The notes: generated by a model not told the origin, from the letters alone. A stretch of 64,000 nucleotides of DNA from Rubricella sp038526735 (GCA_038526735.1 JBCBGM010000010.1:3993-67992), one strand, 5' to 3'. Positions 24,736 through 33,950 are shown, counted from the first letter of the stretch. Translations and numbers: made by a program.

Positions 24736-25734
24736 TCACTCTGCGGGCACCACGGCCCTATCCCGCCCAGCCTCAGCAGCCCCGGCACCCCTTACCAACA
24801 ACCCAATCCGAGGCTGCTGGCCTGTGTCTGGCCGAATGTGGAACGCCCGCAGGATCGGGCGACGCAGCGACACGCCCGCCGTGCTCTCCCGCATCAAAAT
24901 GTAGAGCCCCGAGGCCACAACCACAGCCGCCCCCATCAGCATCTGCGCGTCCACCGTCTCTCCGAAGAAAACAGCGCCCAGCACCACCGCCCATAGGATC
25001 TGGCTGTACTGCATCGGCGCAACCACCGCCGCATCCGCCGCGCGGTAGGCCTTGATCACCAGCAAAGCGCCCAAAAGCCCAAAACAGGCCGTCAGCAAAA
25101 ACGCGCCCAGATGCTCCACCGGCATCGGCTCATAGACAAACGGCAGTGCCGCACCCATCACCACCGCATTCGCCACCATCGGATACAGCAACAGCACCGC
25201 AGAGCGCTCCTCCGACCCGATCTTGCGAACGATGACCGATGCGAGCGCACCACCCACCGCCGCAACCAGCGCCGCGAAATGGCCCAGCGCAAACTCCCCA
25301 CCCTTGGGGTTGAGCACGATCATCACGCCAACGAGGCCCACCAGCACCGCAATCCCCCGCCGCCAGCCTATCCGCTCTCCAAGGATTGGCACGGCGAGCA
25401 GCGTGATCAGCAACGGCGTCATGAACAAGATCGCATAGACCTGCGCCAGCGGCAGCACGCTGAAAGCATAAAACACCGACACGCCCACAACCACCGCCGC
25501 CGCCGTGCGCAGCGCCGTCCACCACGGATGGCGCGGGATCAGGTTGGCATCCGTCCGGTCGCGCAACAACGCCACCGTGATGATCGGAAAGCCAAAAAGC
25601 GTGGTGAAAAACACGATCTGCATCGGCGCGTAACTGGCACCCAGCAGTTTGACGATGGCGTCATGGGCGGCGAAGGCGGCAAACGCGCCCAAAGCAAAGA
25701 GCGCCCCGGCGAGCGGGCTGGTCTTGGTGGTCAT
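24736..25734 (-). CDS. EamA/DMT superfamily transporter
   Basis: 332 residues with about ten TM helices in two EamA repeats. Repeat one: AGALFALGAFAAFAAHDAIVKLLG through VLVGLVGVMIVLNPKG, the G-x-x-G-V-x-x-x-x-P/N-K-G end of an EamA unit. Repeat two: ALVAAVGGALASVIVRKIG through GAAVVVASGLYILMRES. The C-terminal 40 residues are Arg-rich and cytoplasmic. Such proteins export metabolites such as amino acids, or take up small compounds; substrate unknown. The start MTTKTSPLAGALF is ten codons inside the longest frame. It follows leuB on the same strand, 124 nt away. Confidence 0.88.
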   Translation of the reverse strand: MTTKTSPLAGALFALGAFAAFAAHDAIVKLLGASYAPMQIVFFTTLFGFPIITVALLRDRTDANLIPRHPWWTALRTAAAVVVGVSVFYAFSVLPLAQVYAILFMTPLLITLLAVPILGERIGWRRGIAVLVGLVGVMIVLNPKGGEFALGHFAALVAAVGGALASVIVRKIGSEERSAVLLLYPMVANAVVMGAALPFVYEPMPVEHLGAFLLTACFGLLGALLVIKAYRAADAAVVAPMQYSQILWAVVLGAVFFGETVDAQMLMGAAVVVASGLYILMRESTAGVSLRRPILRAFHIRPDTGQQPRIGLLVRGAGAAEAGRDRAVVPAE

Positions 25735-25858
25735 AGCGGAGTTCCGGTTACGCGCACGACCCAACGCCGCGCGCGTAACCTAGAGTTGCGCCAAGGCTCC
25801 ACAGGGTGGAAGCCTCAATTTGGCAAACCCGCCATGCAACAGATGCAACGCGCCGGGC

Positions 25859-26962
25859 TTAGGCCGCCTCAAGCGCTGCCAAAATCGCGTCACCCATGCC
25901 GCTGGTCGAAAGCGGCGTGCCGCCCTCCGGCCCCATCAGATCACCGGTGCGCGCACCCTCGGCGAGTGCGGTCTCGACTGCTGCCTCCAGCATGTCCGCC
26001 TCATCCCCCATGTCGAAGGAATAGCGCAGCGCCATCGCGAAGCTCAGGATACAGGCAATCGGGTTCGCCTTGCCCTCACCGGCGATATCCGGAGCCGAGC
26101 CATGCACCGGCTCATAGAGCGCCTTGGGCCGCCCATTCGCCATCGGCAACCCCAGAGAGGCCGATGGCAGCATCCCCAAAGAGCCCGTCAGCATCGCCGC
26201 CGCATCTGACAGCAGGTCACCAAAGAGGTTGTCAGTCACGATCACATCAAACTGCTTGGGCCAACGGCAGAGCTGCATCGCGCCGGCATCTGCGTACATG
26301 TGCGACAGCTCCACGTCGGAGTACTCCTTCTCATGCACCTCGGTGACGACATCCCGCCACAGGATGCCGCTCTCCATCACATTGGCCTTCTCCATCGAGC
26401 AGACCTTGTTGCCGCGCTTGCGCGCCAACTCAAAGGCAGAGCGCGCGACACGCGCAATCTCGCTCTCGGTGTAGCGTTGGGTGTTGATGCCCACGCGCTC
26501 ATTGCCTTCGGTGAAAATCCCCCGAGGCTCCCCGAAATACACGCCCGAGGTCAGCTCGCGCACGATCATGATGTCGAGCCCGGCGACCACGTCCTTCTTC
26601 AACGAGGAGAAATCCGCCAGCGCATCAAAGCACTGCGCCGGGCGCAGGTTCGAGAACAGGTCCATCTCTTTGCGCAGCCGCAACAGGCCCCGCTCCGGCT
26701 TCACCGAAAAGTCGAGATCGTCGTATTTCGGGCCACCCACCGCGCCCAGCAGCACCGCATCCACAGCCTGCGCCCGCTCCATCGTCTCGTCGGTCAGCGG
26801 CGTGCCATGCGCGTCATAAGACGCCCCGCCCACAAGCCCCTCTTCCACGTCAAAGGTGATGCCTTTATGCGCACCAAACCAGTCGATGATCCGGCGCACC
26901 TCCGCCATCACCTCAGGGCCAATGCCATCGCCGGGCAGGATCAGGAGGGAAGGGTTCGCCAT
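25859..26962 (-). CDS. leuB: 3-isopropylmalate dehydrogenase
   Basis: 367 residues. SLLILPGDGIGPEVMAEV opens the fold; GAVGGPKYDD, RPERGLLRLRKEMDLFSNLRPAQ-type substrate loop (KPERGLLRLRKEMDLFSNLRP), VRELTSGVYFGEPRG, and LFGDLLSDAAAMLTGSLGMLPSASLG (magnesium Asp pair), then EPVHGSAPDIAGEGKANP (NAD site) are all present. It catalyses the oxidative decarboxylation step of leucine synthesis. The start MANPSLLILPGDG is 16 codons inside the longest frame. leuC and leuD lie 4-7 kb upstream on the same strand, separated by five other genes. Confidence 0.97.
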   Translation of the reverse strand: MANPSLLILPGDGIGPEVMAEVRRIIDWFGAHKGITFDVEEGLVGGASYDAHGTPLTDETMERAQAVDAVLLGAVGGPKYDDLDFSVKPERGLLRLRKEMDLFSNLRPAQCFDALADFSSLKKDVVAGLDIMIVRELTSGVYFGEPRGIFTEGNERVGINTQRYTESEIARVARSAFELARKRGNKVCSMEKANVMESGILWRDVVTEVHEKEYSDVELSHMYADAGAMQLCRWPKQFDVIVTDNLFGDLLSDAAAMLTGSLGMLPSASLGLPMANGRPKALYEPVHGSAPDIAGEGKANPIACILSFAMALRYSFDMGDEADMLEAAVETALAEGARTGDLMGPEGGTPLSTSGMGDAILAALEAA

Positions 26963-27036
26963 GGGGTGTCTCCGCGTGTTCTGAGTATGCCGTGGCGATA
27001 CTTGCGGCACCGCACAGGGTCAAGGCGACCAAGCGG

Positions 27037-27930
27037 TCACGCCAGCGCCGTCGTCAGCCCTGTCGCCAGCAAATCATAGACCCGGCGGATGCGCGGTGTC
27101 CGCCGCAACGCCTCTGCCGCCGTCAGCCACACCTCTAAGGGTGGGATTTGCAGGTCTGGGAGCAGCCGCACCAGCGACGGCCTACGGTCGCCCAGCATCG
27201 TCAGCATCGCGCCCATCCCACAGCCTGCCTCGACCAGGGCGACCCCCGTGAGATTGCAGTCACACCGCACCTGAAACGCATCGCGGGAGAGCGTGATCCC
27301 CTGCGCAGCATAGCCCTCGATCAGGTCCAAACTCCGATCCCGCCCCACCAGCGGGAGCGTCAAAAGCTCGTCAATCTGCGTGGGCACCACCCCTCCCGGC
27401 AACAGATCGCGATGCACATAGAGGCCAATCGGTAGGTCCGCGATATGCCTCGTGATCACCTCCGGCTCGCGCGGGCGGAACATCCGCACCGCGATATCCG
27501 CCTCCCGAAACAACAGATTTTGCGTGGTGTCGGTGGGCAGCAGATCGAGCGAGATGCCCGGCTCCGTTGCCCGGATCTCTGCCAGCAAACTCGGCAGCAC
27601 CTCCAGCGCCATCGTCTCAGAGGCGGTGATCCGCACCGCCCCCTCCAACGCCTGCGATTGCCCCGCCACGGTCAGCCCCAGCGCCTCAGAGGCATCCCGC
27701 ATCGCCCGCGCGGCGGGCAACAGCGCAAACGCCTCCTCGGTCGGGGTCAGCCCGCGCGGGTTGCGGTGGAACAGATCTAACGCCGTCGCCGCCTCCAACT
27801 CCCGGATATGCCGCCCCAGCGTCGGCTGCGTCAGGCCGAGCTTTTGCGCGGCCCCCGAAAGCGAGCCCTCTTCCGCCACCGCCAAAAAGCTGCGGATTAG
27901 GGACCAGTCGAGATGTGTGAGCTTATCCAT
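27037..27930 (-). CDS. LysR-family transcriptional regulator
   Basis: 297 residues. The N-terminal wHTH is LIRSFLAVAEEGSLSGAAQKLGLTQPTLGRHIRELEAATALDLFHRNPRGLTPTEE, the LysR signature; the rest is the periplasmic-binding-like effector domain. Start MDKLTHLDWSL (27930) or an alternative MHKCMDKL (27942). The frame remains open far upstream, but through the divergent gene's coding region, so the extension is rejected. It is divergent from the oxidoreductase gene at 28018, its likely target, across an 87-base gap with two dyads. Confidence 0.92.
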   Translation of the reverse strand: MDKLTHLDWSLIRSFLAVAEEGSLSGAAQKLGLTQPTLGRHIRELEAATALDLFHRNPRGLTPTEEAFALLPAARAMRDASEALGLTVAGQSQALEGAVRITASETMALEVLPSLLAEIRATEPGISLDLLPTDTTQNLLFREADIAVRMFRPREPEVITRHIADLPIGLYVHRDLLPGGVVPTQIDELLTLPLVGRDRSLDLIEGYAAQGITLSRDAFQVRCDCNLTGVALVEAGCGMGAMLTMLGDRRPSLVRLLPDLQIPPLEVWLTAAEALRRTPRIRRVYDLLATGLTTALA

Positions 27931-27950
27931 GCATTTATGCATATCATATG
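27929..27950. promoter_or_regulatory. Candidate LysR operator dyads
   Basis: Two nested dyads beside the LysR start codon: ATGCATTTATGCAT (27929-27942) and CATATCATATG (27940-27950), both highly symmetric and AT-rich, in the gap between the divergent LysR and oxidoreductase genes. They fit the place where LysR proteins bind; no direct evidence. Confidence 0.4.
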
Positions 27951-28017
27951 TGAGCCGAGAGGCAATTTCATTACAAAACCGCATGGGCAAGTCTGACGTA
28001 CCAGATAGGAGCCCAGC

Positions 28018-28971
28018 ATGACCCAATCCGTTCTCATCCTTGGCGCCGGGGGCCGTTTTGGCCGCCACGCCACCACCGCTTTCACCCAAACCGGATGGGA
28101 GGTGCGCACGCCCCCGCGCGGCCCAGCCGGCGTCGATATCTTCGACCCCGCCTCTGTCACCCAGGCCGCGCGCGGTGTCGATGTGATCGTCAACGCCCTC
28201 AACCCAGCCTACCCCGACTGGGCGCGTGATGTGCCCCGCCTCACCCAGAGTGTCATCACCGCCGCCGAGGCGACGGGCGCCCTCGTGATCGTTCCCGGCA
28301 ACATCTACCCCTACGGCGCGGGGATGCCGCCCTTGCTCACAAGCACCACAGCCCACGCCCCCACCACCCGCAAAGGCCAGATCCGCACCGATATGGAAGA
28401 GGCCTACCGCGCCTCAAACGCGCGCTGCCTGATCCTGCGCGCGGGCGATTTTCTCGACGTGAAAGACAGCGGCAACTGGTTTGAAAGCCACATCGCCAAA
28501 GCCGCCCCCAAAGGCCGCTTCGCCTACCCCGGCCCAACCGATCAACCCCACGCCTGGGCCTTCCTGCCCGACATGGCCCGCGCCGCCGAAGCGCTCGCCG
28601 CGCAGGCACACACCCTCCCCCGCTTCGCCGACGTCCCCTTCCCCGGCTACACCCTCACCGGAGAAGAGCTCCGCACCGCCGTCGAACACGTCCTTGGTCA
28701 CCCCGTCCGCCACACCGGATTTCCGTGGCGGATGCTGCGGCTGATGGCCCTCGTCAGCCCGCTCATGCGCGAGGTGCTAGAGATGCGTTATCTCTGGAAT
28801 GTGCCCCACCAACTCGACGCAACACCACTGCAAGAGTTGCTGCCGACGTTCAAGCACACCCCGCTGGAAGGGGCCCTGCGCACCAGCCTCAGCCCTCACT
28901 CCAGCGTCACATCCACCCAAACCAGCCGATGGTCCGAGGCCGCATCGCGCCCCTCACCGAGCAGCTCATAA
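28018..28971 (+). CDS. NAD(P)-binding epimerase/NmrA-like protein
   Basis: 317 residues. MTQSVLILGAGGRFGRHATTAF is a Rossmann G-x-G-G-x-x-G start, and GALVIVPGNIYPYGAGMPPLL resembles short-chain epimerase substrate loops. The family resembles extended SDR/NAD-dependent epimerases. Likely regulated by the divergent LysR gene. Its C-terminal 25 codons (serine-rich SVTSTQTSRWSEAASRPSPS) run antisense over the last 76 bases of the convergent nuclease gene; normal family members would end near LRTSL, so the stop may have been lost or the tail is recent. Confidence 0.8.
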   Translation: MTQSVLILGAGGRFGRHATTAFTQTGWEVRTPPRGPAGVDIFDPASVTQAARGVDVIVNALNPAYPDWARDVPRLTQSVITAAEATGALVIVPGNIYPYGAGMPPLLTSTTAHAPTTRKGQIRTDMEEAYRASNARCLILRAGDFLDVKDSGNWFESHIAKAAPKGRFAYPGPTDQPHAWAFLPDMARAAEALAAQAHTLPRFADVPFPGYTLTGEELRTAVEHVLGHPVRHTGFPWRMLRLMALVSPLMREVLEMRYLWNVPHQLDATPLQELLPTFKHTPLEGALRTSLSPHSSVTSTQTSRWSEAASRPSPSSS

Positions 28972-30032
28972 CCCTGCGCACCGGGTGCGGGCCAAAACAC
29001 GCCCGCATCCACCACCCTGAGCCGCGCATCAGGCAGCAAGTAATCGACGCGCAGGTTGCCCGGCCCGCGCGTGTCATTCCAATCCGCCGTGTCTTGCGCC
29101 GCCGGGCCTAGGTGCGCCGTATTCGCACCACCCTGCGCCTGCGCCGCCTCCTCAGAACCCGCGCTGCCCTGCGCCGGGTCCTGCAACCGCGGGTGCGTCA
29201 GCAATCCCTGCACCGCACTCAACCGCCCATCCCCATCAAACGGATCAGTGTTCAAATCGCCCAGCACCACGACCAAGCCCTCCGGCGCCGGTGCCTCCCG
29301 CCCCTGATCATCTGTCAGCGGCACACCATCTAAATACGCCGACCAAAACGCGACCTCGTCATGGTTGCGTCGCCCGTTGAAATCCTCCGGCCCGTCAAAC
29401 ACCGGCGGCGTGGGGTGCGAGGCCAGCAGATGCACCCGCCCCAGCGGCGTCTCCACCACGACATCCCAATGCGCTTTTGACGACAGCCGCTGCACCTCCT
29501 CGCGATAACCTTCAAACCCCTCCGGTGGGATCGCCCCCGGAAACTCCGCCCACAAAAGCTCCGCAAAACTCCGGCTCGCAGCCGCATCAATCGGATACCG
29601 GCTCAACACCGCCATCCCATACTGCCCCGGAAAATGCCCAAACCCCTGCGCATCCCGCCGCCCCGTCGTGAACCCGTCGCCATCGAGATCAAACCCCGTC
29701 AGCACGCCTGTGTTCGGTGCGGGCGCATAGCCATAGACATACGATACCCCCTCCGCCCCCCGCTGCCCGTCCTCCAAAAGCCGCTGAAACGCGTCCAGCG
29801 CGCGCCCCTCCGGGTCATGGTCAAACTCGTTGAGCAGCAGAATATCCGGCCGCACCGTTTGGATGATCGCGGCCACGTTTTGGGTCTGTTCACGCGGATT
29901 TCGCTCCAACTCCGAGAGCAGCAACCCCGCACCGCTCCGGCTCAAACTGACATTGAACGTCGCGATCCGCAGCGTCTCCGCCACTGCCGCCTGCGAAAAG
30001 AGAACCAAGGCCAGCGCAACGGCCCAGCGCAT
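28896..30032 (-). CDS. Secreted endonuclease/exonuclease/phosphatase (EEP) family protein
   Basis: 378 residues with signal peptide MRWAVALALVLFSQAAVAE. EEP motifs in order: RIATFNVSLSR, PDILLLNEFDHD (catalytic Glu), YGMAVLSRYPI, VHLLASHPTPPVF, VVVLGDLNTDP (the N-[DT] pair), and GRDAASDHRLVWVDV (D-H). Metal-dependent phosphodiesterase or DNase-like activity, probably extracellular. Start fixed by the signal peptide and by the ATGA overlap with the upstream membrane-protein gene (ATG at 30030-30032), so the two are coupled. Its 3' end overlaps the convergent oxidoreductase gene by 76 nt. Confidence 0.9.
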   Translation of the reverse strand: MRWAVALALVLFSQAAVAETLRIATFNVSLSRSGAGLLLSELERNPREQTQNVAAIIQTVRPDILLLNEFDHDPEGRALDAFQRLLEDGQRGAEGVSYVYGYAPAPNTGVLTGFDLDGDGFTTGRRDAQGFGHFPGQYGMAVLSRYPIDAAASRSFAELLWAEFPGAIPPEGFEGYREEVQRLSSKAHWDVVVETPLGRVHLLASHPTPPVFDGPEDFNGRRNHDEVAFWSAYLDGVPLTDDQGREAPAPEGLVVVLGDLNTDPFDGDGRLSAVQGLLTHPRLQDPAQGSAGSEEAAQAQGGANTAHLGPAAQDTADWNDTRGPGNLRVDYLLPDARLRVVDAGVFWPAPGAQGYELLGEGRDAASDHRLVWVDVTLE

Positions 30033-30862
30033 CAGTCGGTGCGCGCCCGGTCGATGAGCCACGCGATCTTGAGCATCGCCATCCCGCGAATGAAAATCAC
30101 CACCGGTAAAAACGCCCACAGCACACACCCCCAAATCAACGACTGGTAATTGGCCAGCGCCGCCGGATCGAACCACCCCCCCGAACGCGAGACAATCGCC
30201 AACGTCGCGTAAGGCAGCGCCATCCCGACCATCACATTGATCAGCCCGCCGCGTCGCAACCGCCAGGAGACATCCTTGCCCACCGTAGGGTCAAATGTCG
30301 GCAGGTTAACCCAGAGGTTAAAGCTCTCCCGCTCCGCCGGCCACCGCAGCAGCCAGATGAACACGGTAAAGAACACCAGCCCCATCCCGCTGAGGATCAA
30401 GCTCATCGCCCCTGCACGCGAGACCAGCGCCACAAACGCCTCATCCCCACCACTCGCCACCAGCGCAATCGCCAGCGTCAGCGGTGAGAACTGAAAGCTC
30501 AGCAACGCCACCAACTGATCCGCAAAGGCCAAAAGCGCGCCCGCAAACGGGTCCACGCCTTCGGTCGCGCGGCACAGAAACAACAGCCCAATCACCACCA
30601 CCGAAAAGGTGAAAAACCGGAACCGGTTGTAAGGCGGCGCAAAGCGAAAATCGATCAGACCGGGCTGGGTCGATGCATACTCAAAGAGCGTAAACACCGC
30701 CACGAGCGCGCCCATAATCAGCGAAATCTCCTGCCCCGTGCGCGAGGCACCGGGCAACAAAAACGCAGGGGCGGCGATGATTACGATCACCATAATGGCG
30801 CGCGCTAAGGCATTGATAACCCGGATTGTTCCAGATGCCCGCCGTCGCGAAATTCGCGCCAT
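30032..30862 (-). CDS. Multi-TM membrane protein of unknown function
   Basis: 276 residues, six or seven hydrophobic stretches (ALARAIMVIVIIAAPAFLLP, ISLIMGALVAVFTLFEY, FTFSVVVIGLLFLC, AMSLILSGMGLVFFTVFIWLL, VMVGMALPYATLAIVS, IWGCVLWAFLPVVIFIRGMAML). The short R-R-G-G and AERESFNLWVNLPTFDPTVGKDV loops are on the cytoplasmic side. No family recognised. It ends on an ATGA overlap with the EEP nuclease gene and follows leuD by 38 nt, so it may sit at the 3' end of the leu operon. Confidence 0.75.
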   Translation of the reverse strand: MARISRRRASGTIRVINALARAIMVIVIIAAPAFLLPGASRTGQEISLIMGALVAVFTLFEYASTQPGLIDFRFAPPYNRFRFFTFSVVVIGLLFLCRATEGVDPFAGALLAFADQLVALLSFQFSPLTLAIALVASGGDEAFVALVSRAGAMSLILSGMGLVFFTVFIWLLRWPAERESFNLWVNLPTFDPTVGKDVSWRLRRGGLINVMVGMALPYATLAIVSRSGGWFDPAALANYQSLIWGCVLWAFLPVVIFIRGMAMLKIAWLIDRARTD

Positions 30863-30900
30863 AGATGACCCCCACGATCATGACTCTCGCGACAGGATAA

Positions 30901-31506
30901 CTAGCTCCAGGGCATTCGGATAGCGTAATCCGCTTCAAAGCTGTCAATTGCGGCTGATTTTTCGAGGGTCAGCCCAATGTCATCGAGACCATTGAGCAGG
31001 CAATGCTTGCGGAACGGCTCCACATCAAAAGCGACGGTTTGCCCATCGGGGCGGCTGATCTCTTGGCGCTCCAGATCGACCGTCAGCACCGCATTCGCGC
31101 CGTTCTCCGCATCCCCCATCAACGCCTCAACCTGCTCTTGCGGCAACACAATTGGCAGGATGCCGTTCTTGAAGCAGTTGTTGAAAAAGATGTCGGCGAA
31201 CGAGGTCGAGATCACACAGCGGATCCCAAAATCCGCCAGCGCCCAGGGCGCATGCTCCCGGCTGGAGCCACAGCCAAAATTATCCCCCGCCACGATGATC
31301 TTCGCCTCGCGATAGGCGGGGCGGTTAAGCACGAAGTCGGCAATCTCGTTGCCCTCGCGATCAAAACGCATCTCATCAAACAGATTCACCCCAAGCCCCG
31401 ATCGCTTGATGGTTTTCAGAAACTGCTTGGGGATGATCATATCCGTATCGATATTGACCAAGGGCATCGGCGCCGCGACGCCCGTCAGTTTGGTAAATTT
31501 ATCCAT
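30901..31506 (-). CDS. leuD: 3-isopropylmalate dehydratase small subunit
   Basis: 201 residues, the standard LeuD length. MDKFTKLTGVAAPMPLVNIDTDMIIPKQFLKTI, AGDNFGCGSSREHAPWAL and FADIFFNNCFKNGILPIVL are hallmark. With LeuC it isomerises isopropylmalate. In most relatives leuD follows leuC directly; here a DUF3800 gene lies between them on the same strand. The leader between the two holds no strong dyad; a weak ribosome-binding site precedes the ATG. Confidence 0.97.
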   Translation of the reverse strand: MDKFTKLTGVAAPMPLVNIDTDMIIPKQFLKTIKRSGLGVNLFDEMRFDREGNEIADFVLNRPAYREAKIIVAGDNFGCGSSREHAPWALADFGIRCVISTSFADIFFNNCFKNGILPIVLPQEQVEALMGDAENGANAVLTVDLERQEISRPDGQTVAFDVEPFRKHCLLNGLDDIGLTLEKSAAIDSFEADYAIRMPWS

Positions 31507-31567
31507 CTTATCTCTCCTTAACTTGACTTTAAGCCGTCAATCGCCAAGTATGGTCTCGGGCTGGACT

Positions 31568-32350
31568 TTATTCGGTCGGCGGAAGGCTGCTGGTTTTATC
31601 GGTGGCCTTTTTGCTTTTTGGGAAGCGTTTAACCCACCAAGTCACTTTGCTCGCGATAGCGTCGTACGCACGATTTGATTGGTTGGGGCGGAGATATTGC
31701 AGGCCAACGGGGCGAGCAATTAGATCGGCCAATTGCAATCCACTCGAGTTGGAGCGTTTGTCACAAAAACGAATATTCCAGGTGAATTTCGTTAGCAGAG
31801 TTCGCTGGTTCGAAGGGAGCGGGGGTTGTCCGTCCACGATTCTCCGAAAAACCAGTTCAGGCTCATTATCTTCCTTCGTCCCTCGTGACTCCGCAATGAC
31901 ATGAACCGTTCTGCCGATCTGCCCATTGTCTCTCAGCGTCAGAGCAAGATGTTCGAGAGTGAACTGTAAGCTCAGTTCGTATGGCGACATCGGAGCGGGA
32001 TACTGATCTCGGAGCTTCGCCTTGTCGATTACAGCGGCTGCAATATCAAAATTGAACTCTTTGACTAGATCAGTGATCTCATCAAGAAATTTTTTTCGTA
32101 AGCTCTTGTCTAACCTAAGCGCAGTAAAATCTCCGCTCTGTCGCCTAATATCTCTTTCATGAAAAATTACTTGGTCATGCCCAAAGTACTCAAACTTTAG
32201 CCGCTGCAAACGGGGCACCATAACGTCTGCGTAGTGCCCTTTTGAAATACAAACGCAAACCAAGACAAAGATTGGAAAATCATCTTGATCTGCGTCCAGT
32301 TGTGGCGACCCGCTCTCGTCCAGATAGACGATGTAATCGGAGAAGGACAT
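31568..32350 (-). CDS. DUF3800 family protein inserted between leuC and leuD
   Basis: 260 residues. It opens SDYIVYLDESGSP (Asp11, Glu12), the DUF3800 signature Y-x-D-E-S-G, continues with QVIFHERDIRR (residues 61-70) and ends GLQLADLIARP (Asp near 209). These spaced acidic residues resemble an RNase-H-like active site, but this is inference. DUF3800 genes are usually seen in mobile or variable regions; function unknown. It starts 5 nt after the leuC stop and ends 61 nt before leuD. Its codon usage is visibly AT-richer than both neighbours, indicating a recent insertion that must still permit leuD expression. Confidence 0.85.
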   Translation of the reverse strand: MSFSDYIVYLDESGSPQLDADQDDFPIFVLVCVCISKGHYADVMVPRLQRLKFEYFGHDQVIFHERDIRRQSGDFTALRLDKSLRKKFLDEITDLVKEFNFDIAAAVIDKAKLRDQYPAPMSPYELSLQFTLEHLALTLRDNGQIGRTVHVIAESRGTKEDNEPELVFRRIVDGQPPLPSNQRTLLTKFTWNIRFCDKRSNSSGLQLADLIARPVGLQYLRPNQSNRAYDAIASKVTWWVKRFPKSKKATDKTSSLPPTE

Positions 32351-32355
32351 CCGAC

Positions 32356-33759
32356 CTACAAATCCCTCACATCCGTCAAACGCCCGGTCACCGCAGCGGC
32401 GGCGGCCATGGCGGGGCTCATGAGGTGGGTGCGGCCCTTGTAGCCCTGCCGCCCCTCAAAGTTCCGGTTCGAAGTGGAGGCACACCGCTCACCCGGTGCG
32501 AGTTGGTCGGGGTTCATGCCCAGGCACATCGAGCAGCCCGCCATGCGCCACTCAAAGCCCGCTTCTTGCAACTGCTGCGCGATGCCCTCTTCCTCAGCCT
32601 GCAAACGCACAAGGCCCGAGCCCGGCACGATCATCGCCCGCACGCCGTCCTTGACCTTGCGGCCCTCCATCACCTTGGCGACCTCGCGTAGGTCCTCGAT
32701 CCGGCCATTGGTGCAAGAGCCGATAAACACCGTGTCGATCGAAACATCTTGCAGGCGCGTGCCCGGTGTGAGGCCCATATACTCCAACGAGCGCTGTGCC
32801 GCGCCGACCTTGCCGCCGTCAAAATCCTCCGCCGCCGGAACCATCCCGGTGATCGGCAGCACATCCTCAGGGCTGGTGCCCCAAGTCACCACCGGCGCGA
32901 TATCCTCGCCCCGCAGGGTCAGCACCTTGTCAAACTGCGCGCCCTCATCGGTGTAGAGCGTCTTCCAGTAGGCAACCGCAGCCTCCCAGCTCGCCCCTTT
33001 CGGCGCTTTCGGGCGTCCGCGCACATAGTCAAACGTGGTGGCATCGGGCGCGATCAACCCCGCACGTGCGCCGCCTTCGATGGCCATGTTGCACACCGTC
33101 ATGCGCCCCTCCATCGAGAGGGCCTCGATCACGTCACCGCAATATTCAATCACATAGCCGGTGCCGCCCGCGGTGCCCGTCGCGCCGATGATCGAGAGCG
33201 TGACATCCTTCGCCGTCACTCCCGGCGCAAGCGCACCGGTGACCTCGACCTTCATGTTCTTGGATTTCTTCTGGATCAGCGTCTGCGTGGCGAGCACATG
33301 CTCCACCTCAGACGTGCCGATCCCATGCGCCAGCGCACCAAACGCACCGTGGGTGGCAGTGTGACTGTCACCGCAGACAATGGTCATGCCAGGCTGCGTC
33401 CAGCCCTGCTCTGGCCCGATGATATGGACAATCCCCTGCCGCACGTCATCGACGCCGTAATACTCCACGCCAAAGTCCTTGGCGTTCTTCTCCAACGCCT
33501 CGACCTGAATGCGCGACATCTCATCATCGATGCCTTTTTCGCGGTCGGTGGTGGTCGGAACGTTGTGATCCGGCGTCGCGATGGTCTTATGCGGCGCGCG
33601 CACCGGGCGACCAGCCATCCGCAACCCTTCAAAGGCCTGCGGGCTTGTCACCTCATGCACAAGGTGACGGTCAATATAGAGAAGGCACGTGCCATCCTCA
33701 GACTCGTCAACCACATGGGCATCCCAGATTTTATCATAGAGTGTCTTTGGAGCGGACAT
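32356..33759 (-). CDS. leuC: 3-isopropylmalate dehydratase large subunit
   Basis: 467 residues. MSAPKTLYDKIWDAHVV, LVHEVTSPQAFEGLR, CGDSHTATHGAFGALAHGIGTSEVEHVLATQTL, VFIGSCTNGRIEDLR and AGCSMCLGMNPDQLAPGERCASTSNRNFEGRQG carry the three iron-sulfur cysteines and the aconitase active site. With LeuD it acts in leucine synthesis. It is 5 nt upstream of the DUF3800 gene. The 190-base upstream region (33760-33950) has no convincing leader peptide rich in Leu codons and no gene. Confidence 0.97.
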   Translation of the reverse strand: MSAPKTLYDKIWDAHVVDESEDGTCLLYIDRHLVHEVTSPQAFEGLRMAGRPVRAPHKTIATPDHNVPTTTDREKGIDDEMSRIQVEALEKNAKDFGVEYYGVDDVRQGIVHIIGPEQGWTQPGMTIVCGDSHTATHGAFGALAHGIGTSEVEHVLATQTLIQKKSKNMKVEVTGALAPGVTAKDVTLSIIGATGTAGGTGYVIEYCGDVIEALSMEGRMTVCNMAIEGGARAGLIAPDATTFDYVRGRPKAPKGASWEAAVAYWKTLYTDEGAQFDKVLTLRGEDIAPVVTWGTSPEDVLPITGMVPAAEDFDGGKVGAAQRSLEYMGLTPGTRLQDVSIDTVFIGSCTNGRIEDLREVAKVMEGRKVKDGVRAMIVPGSGLVRLQAEEEGIAQQLQEAGFEWRMAGCSMCLGMNPDQLAPGERCASTSNRNFEGRQGYKGRTHLMSPAMAAAAAVTGRLTDVRDL

Positions 33760-33950
33760 TTCAGTCTCCGTCGCATCAATTGGTCAGGGGTGGGCGGCGG
33801 CGGCCCTCAACCCAGTGCAACATGGCACAGAAACTGCCCATAGAACCGCGACGGAAGGCGATCGCGATCCGTCAGGTTGGGTGTATGCAGAGCATTCCGT
33901 GCCATAATCAGACGGATGTAGCGCCAGCAGCGAATACGCGCAAGAGAGGG

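Noticed and set aside
24314..24904. Plus-strand 196-codon frame across tRNA-Pro
   Set aside because: It reads through the antisense of the tRNA and has no family features.
27943..28356. 138-codon N-terminal extension of the LysR gene
   Set aside because: It lies over the divergent oxidoreductase coding region; LysR proteins start at the HTH.
33837..33950. Possible small plus-strand ORF upstream of leuC (MAQKLPIEPRR...)
   Set aside because: No ribosome-binding site, runs on antisense to the next gene, and no leucine codon cluster of a leader peptide.
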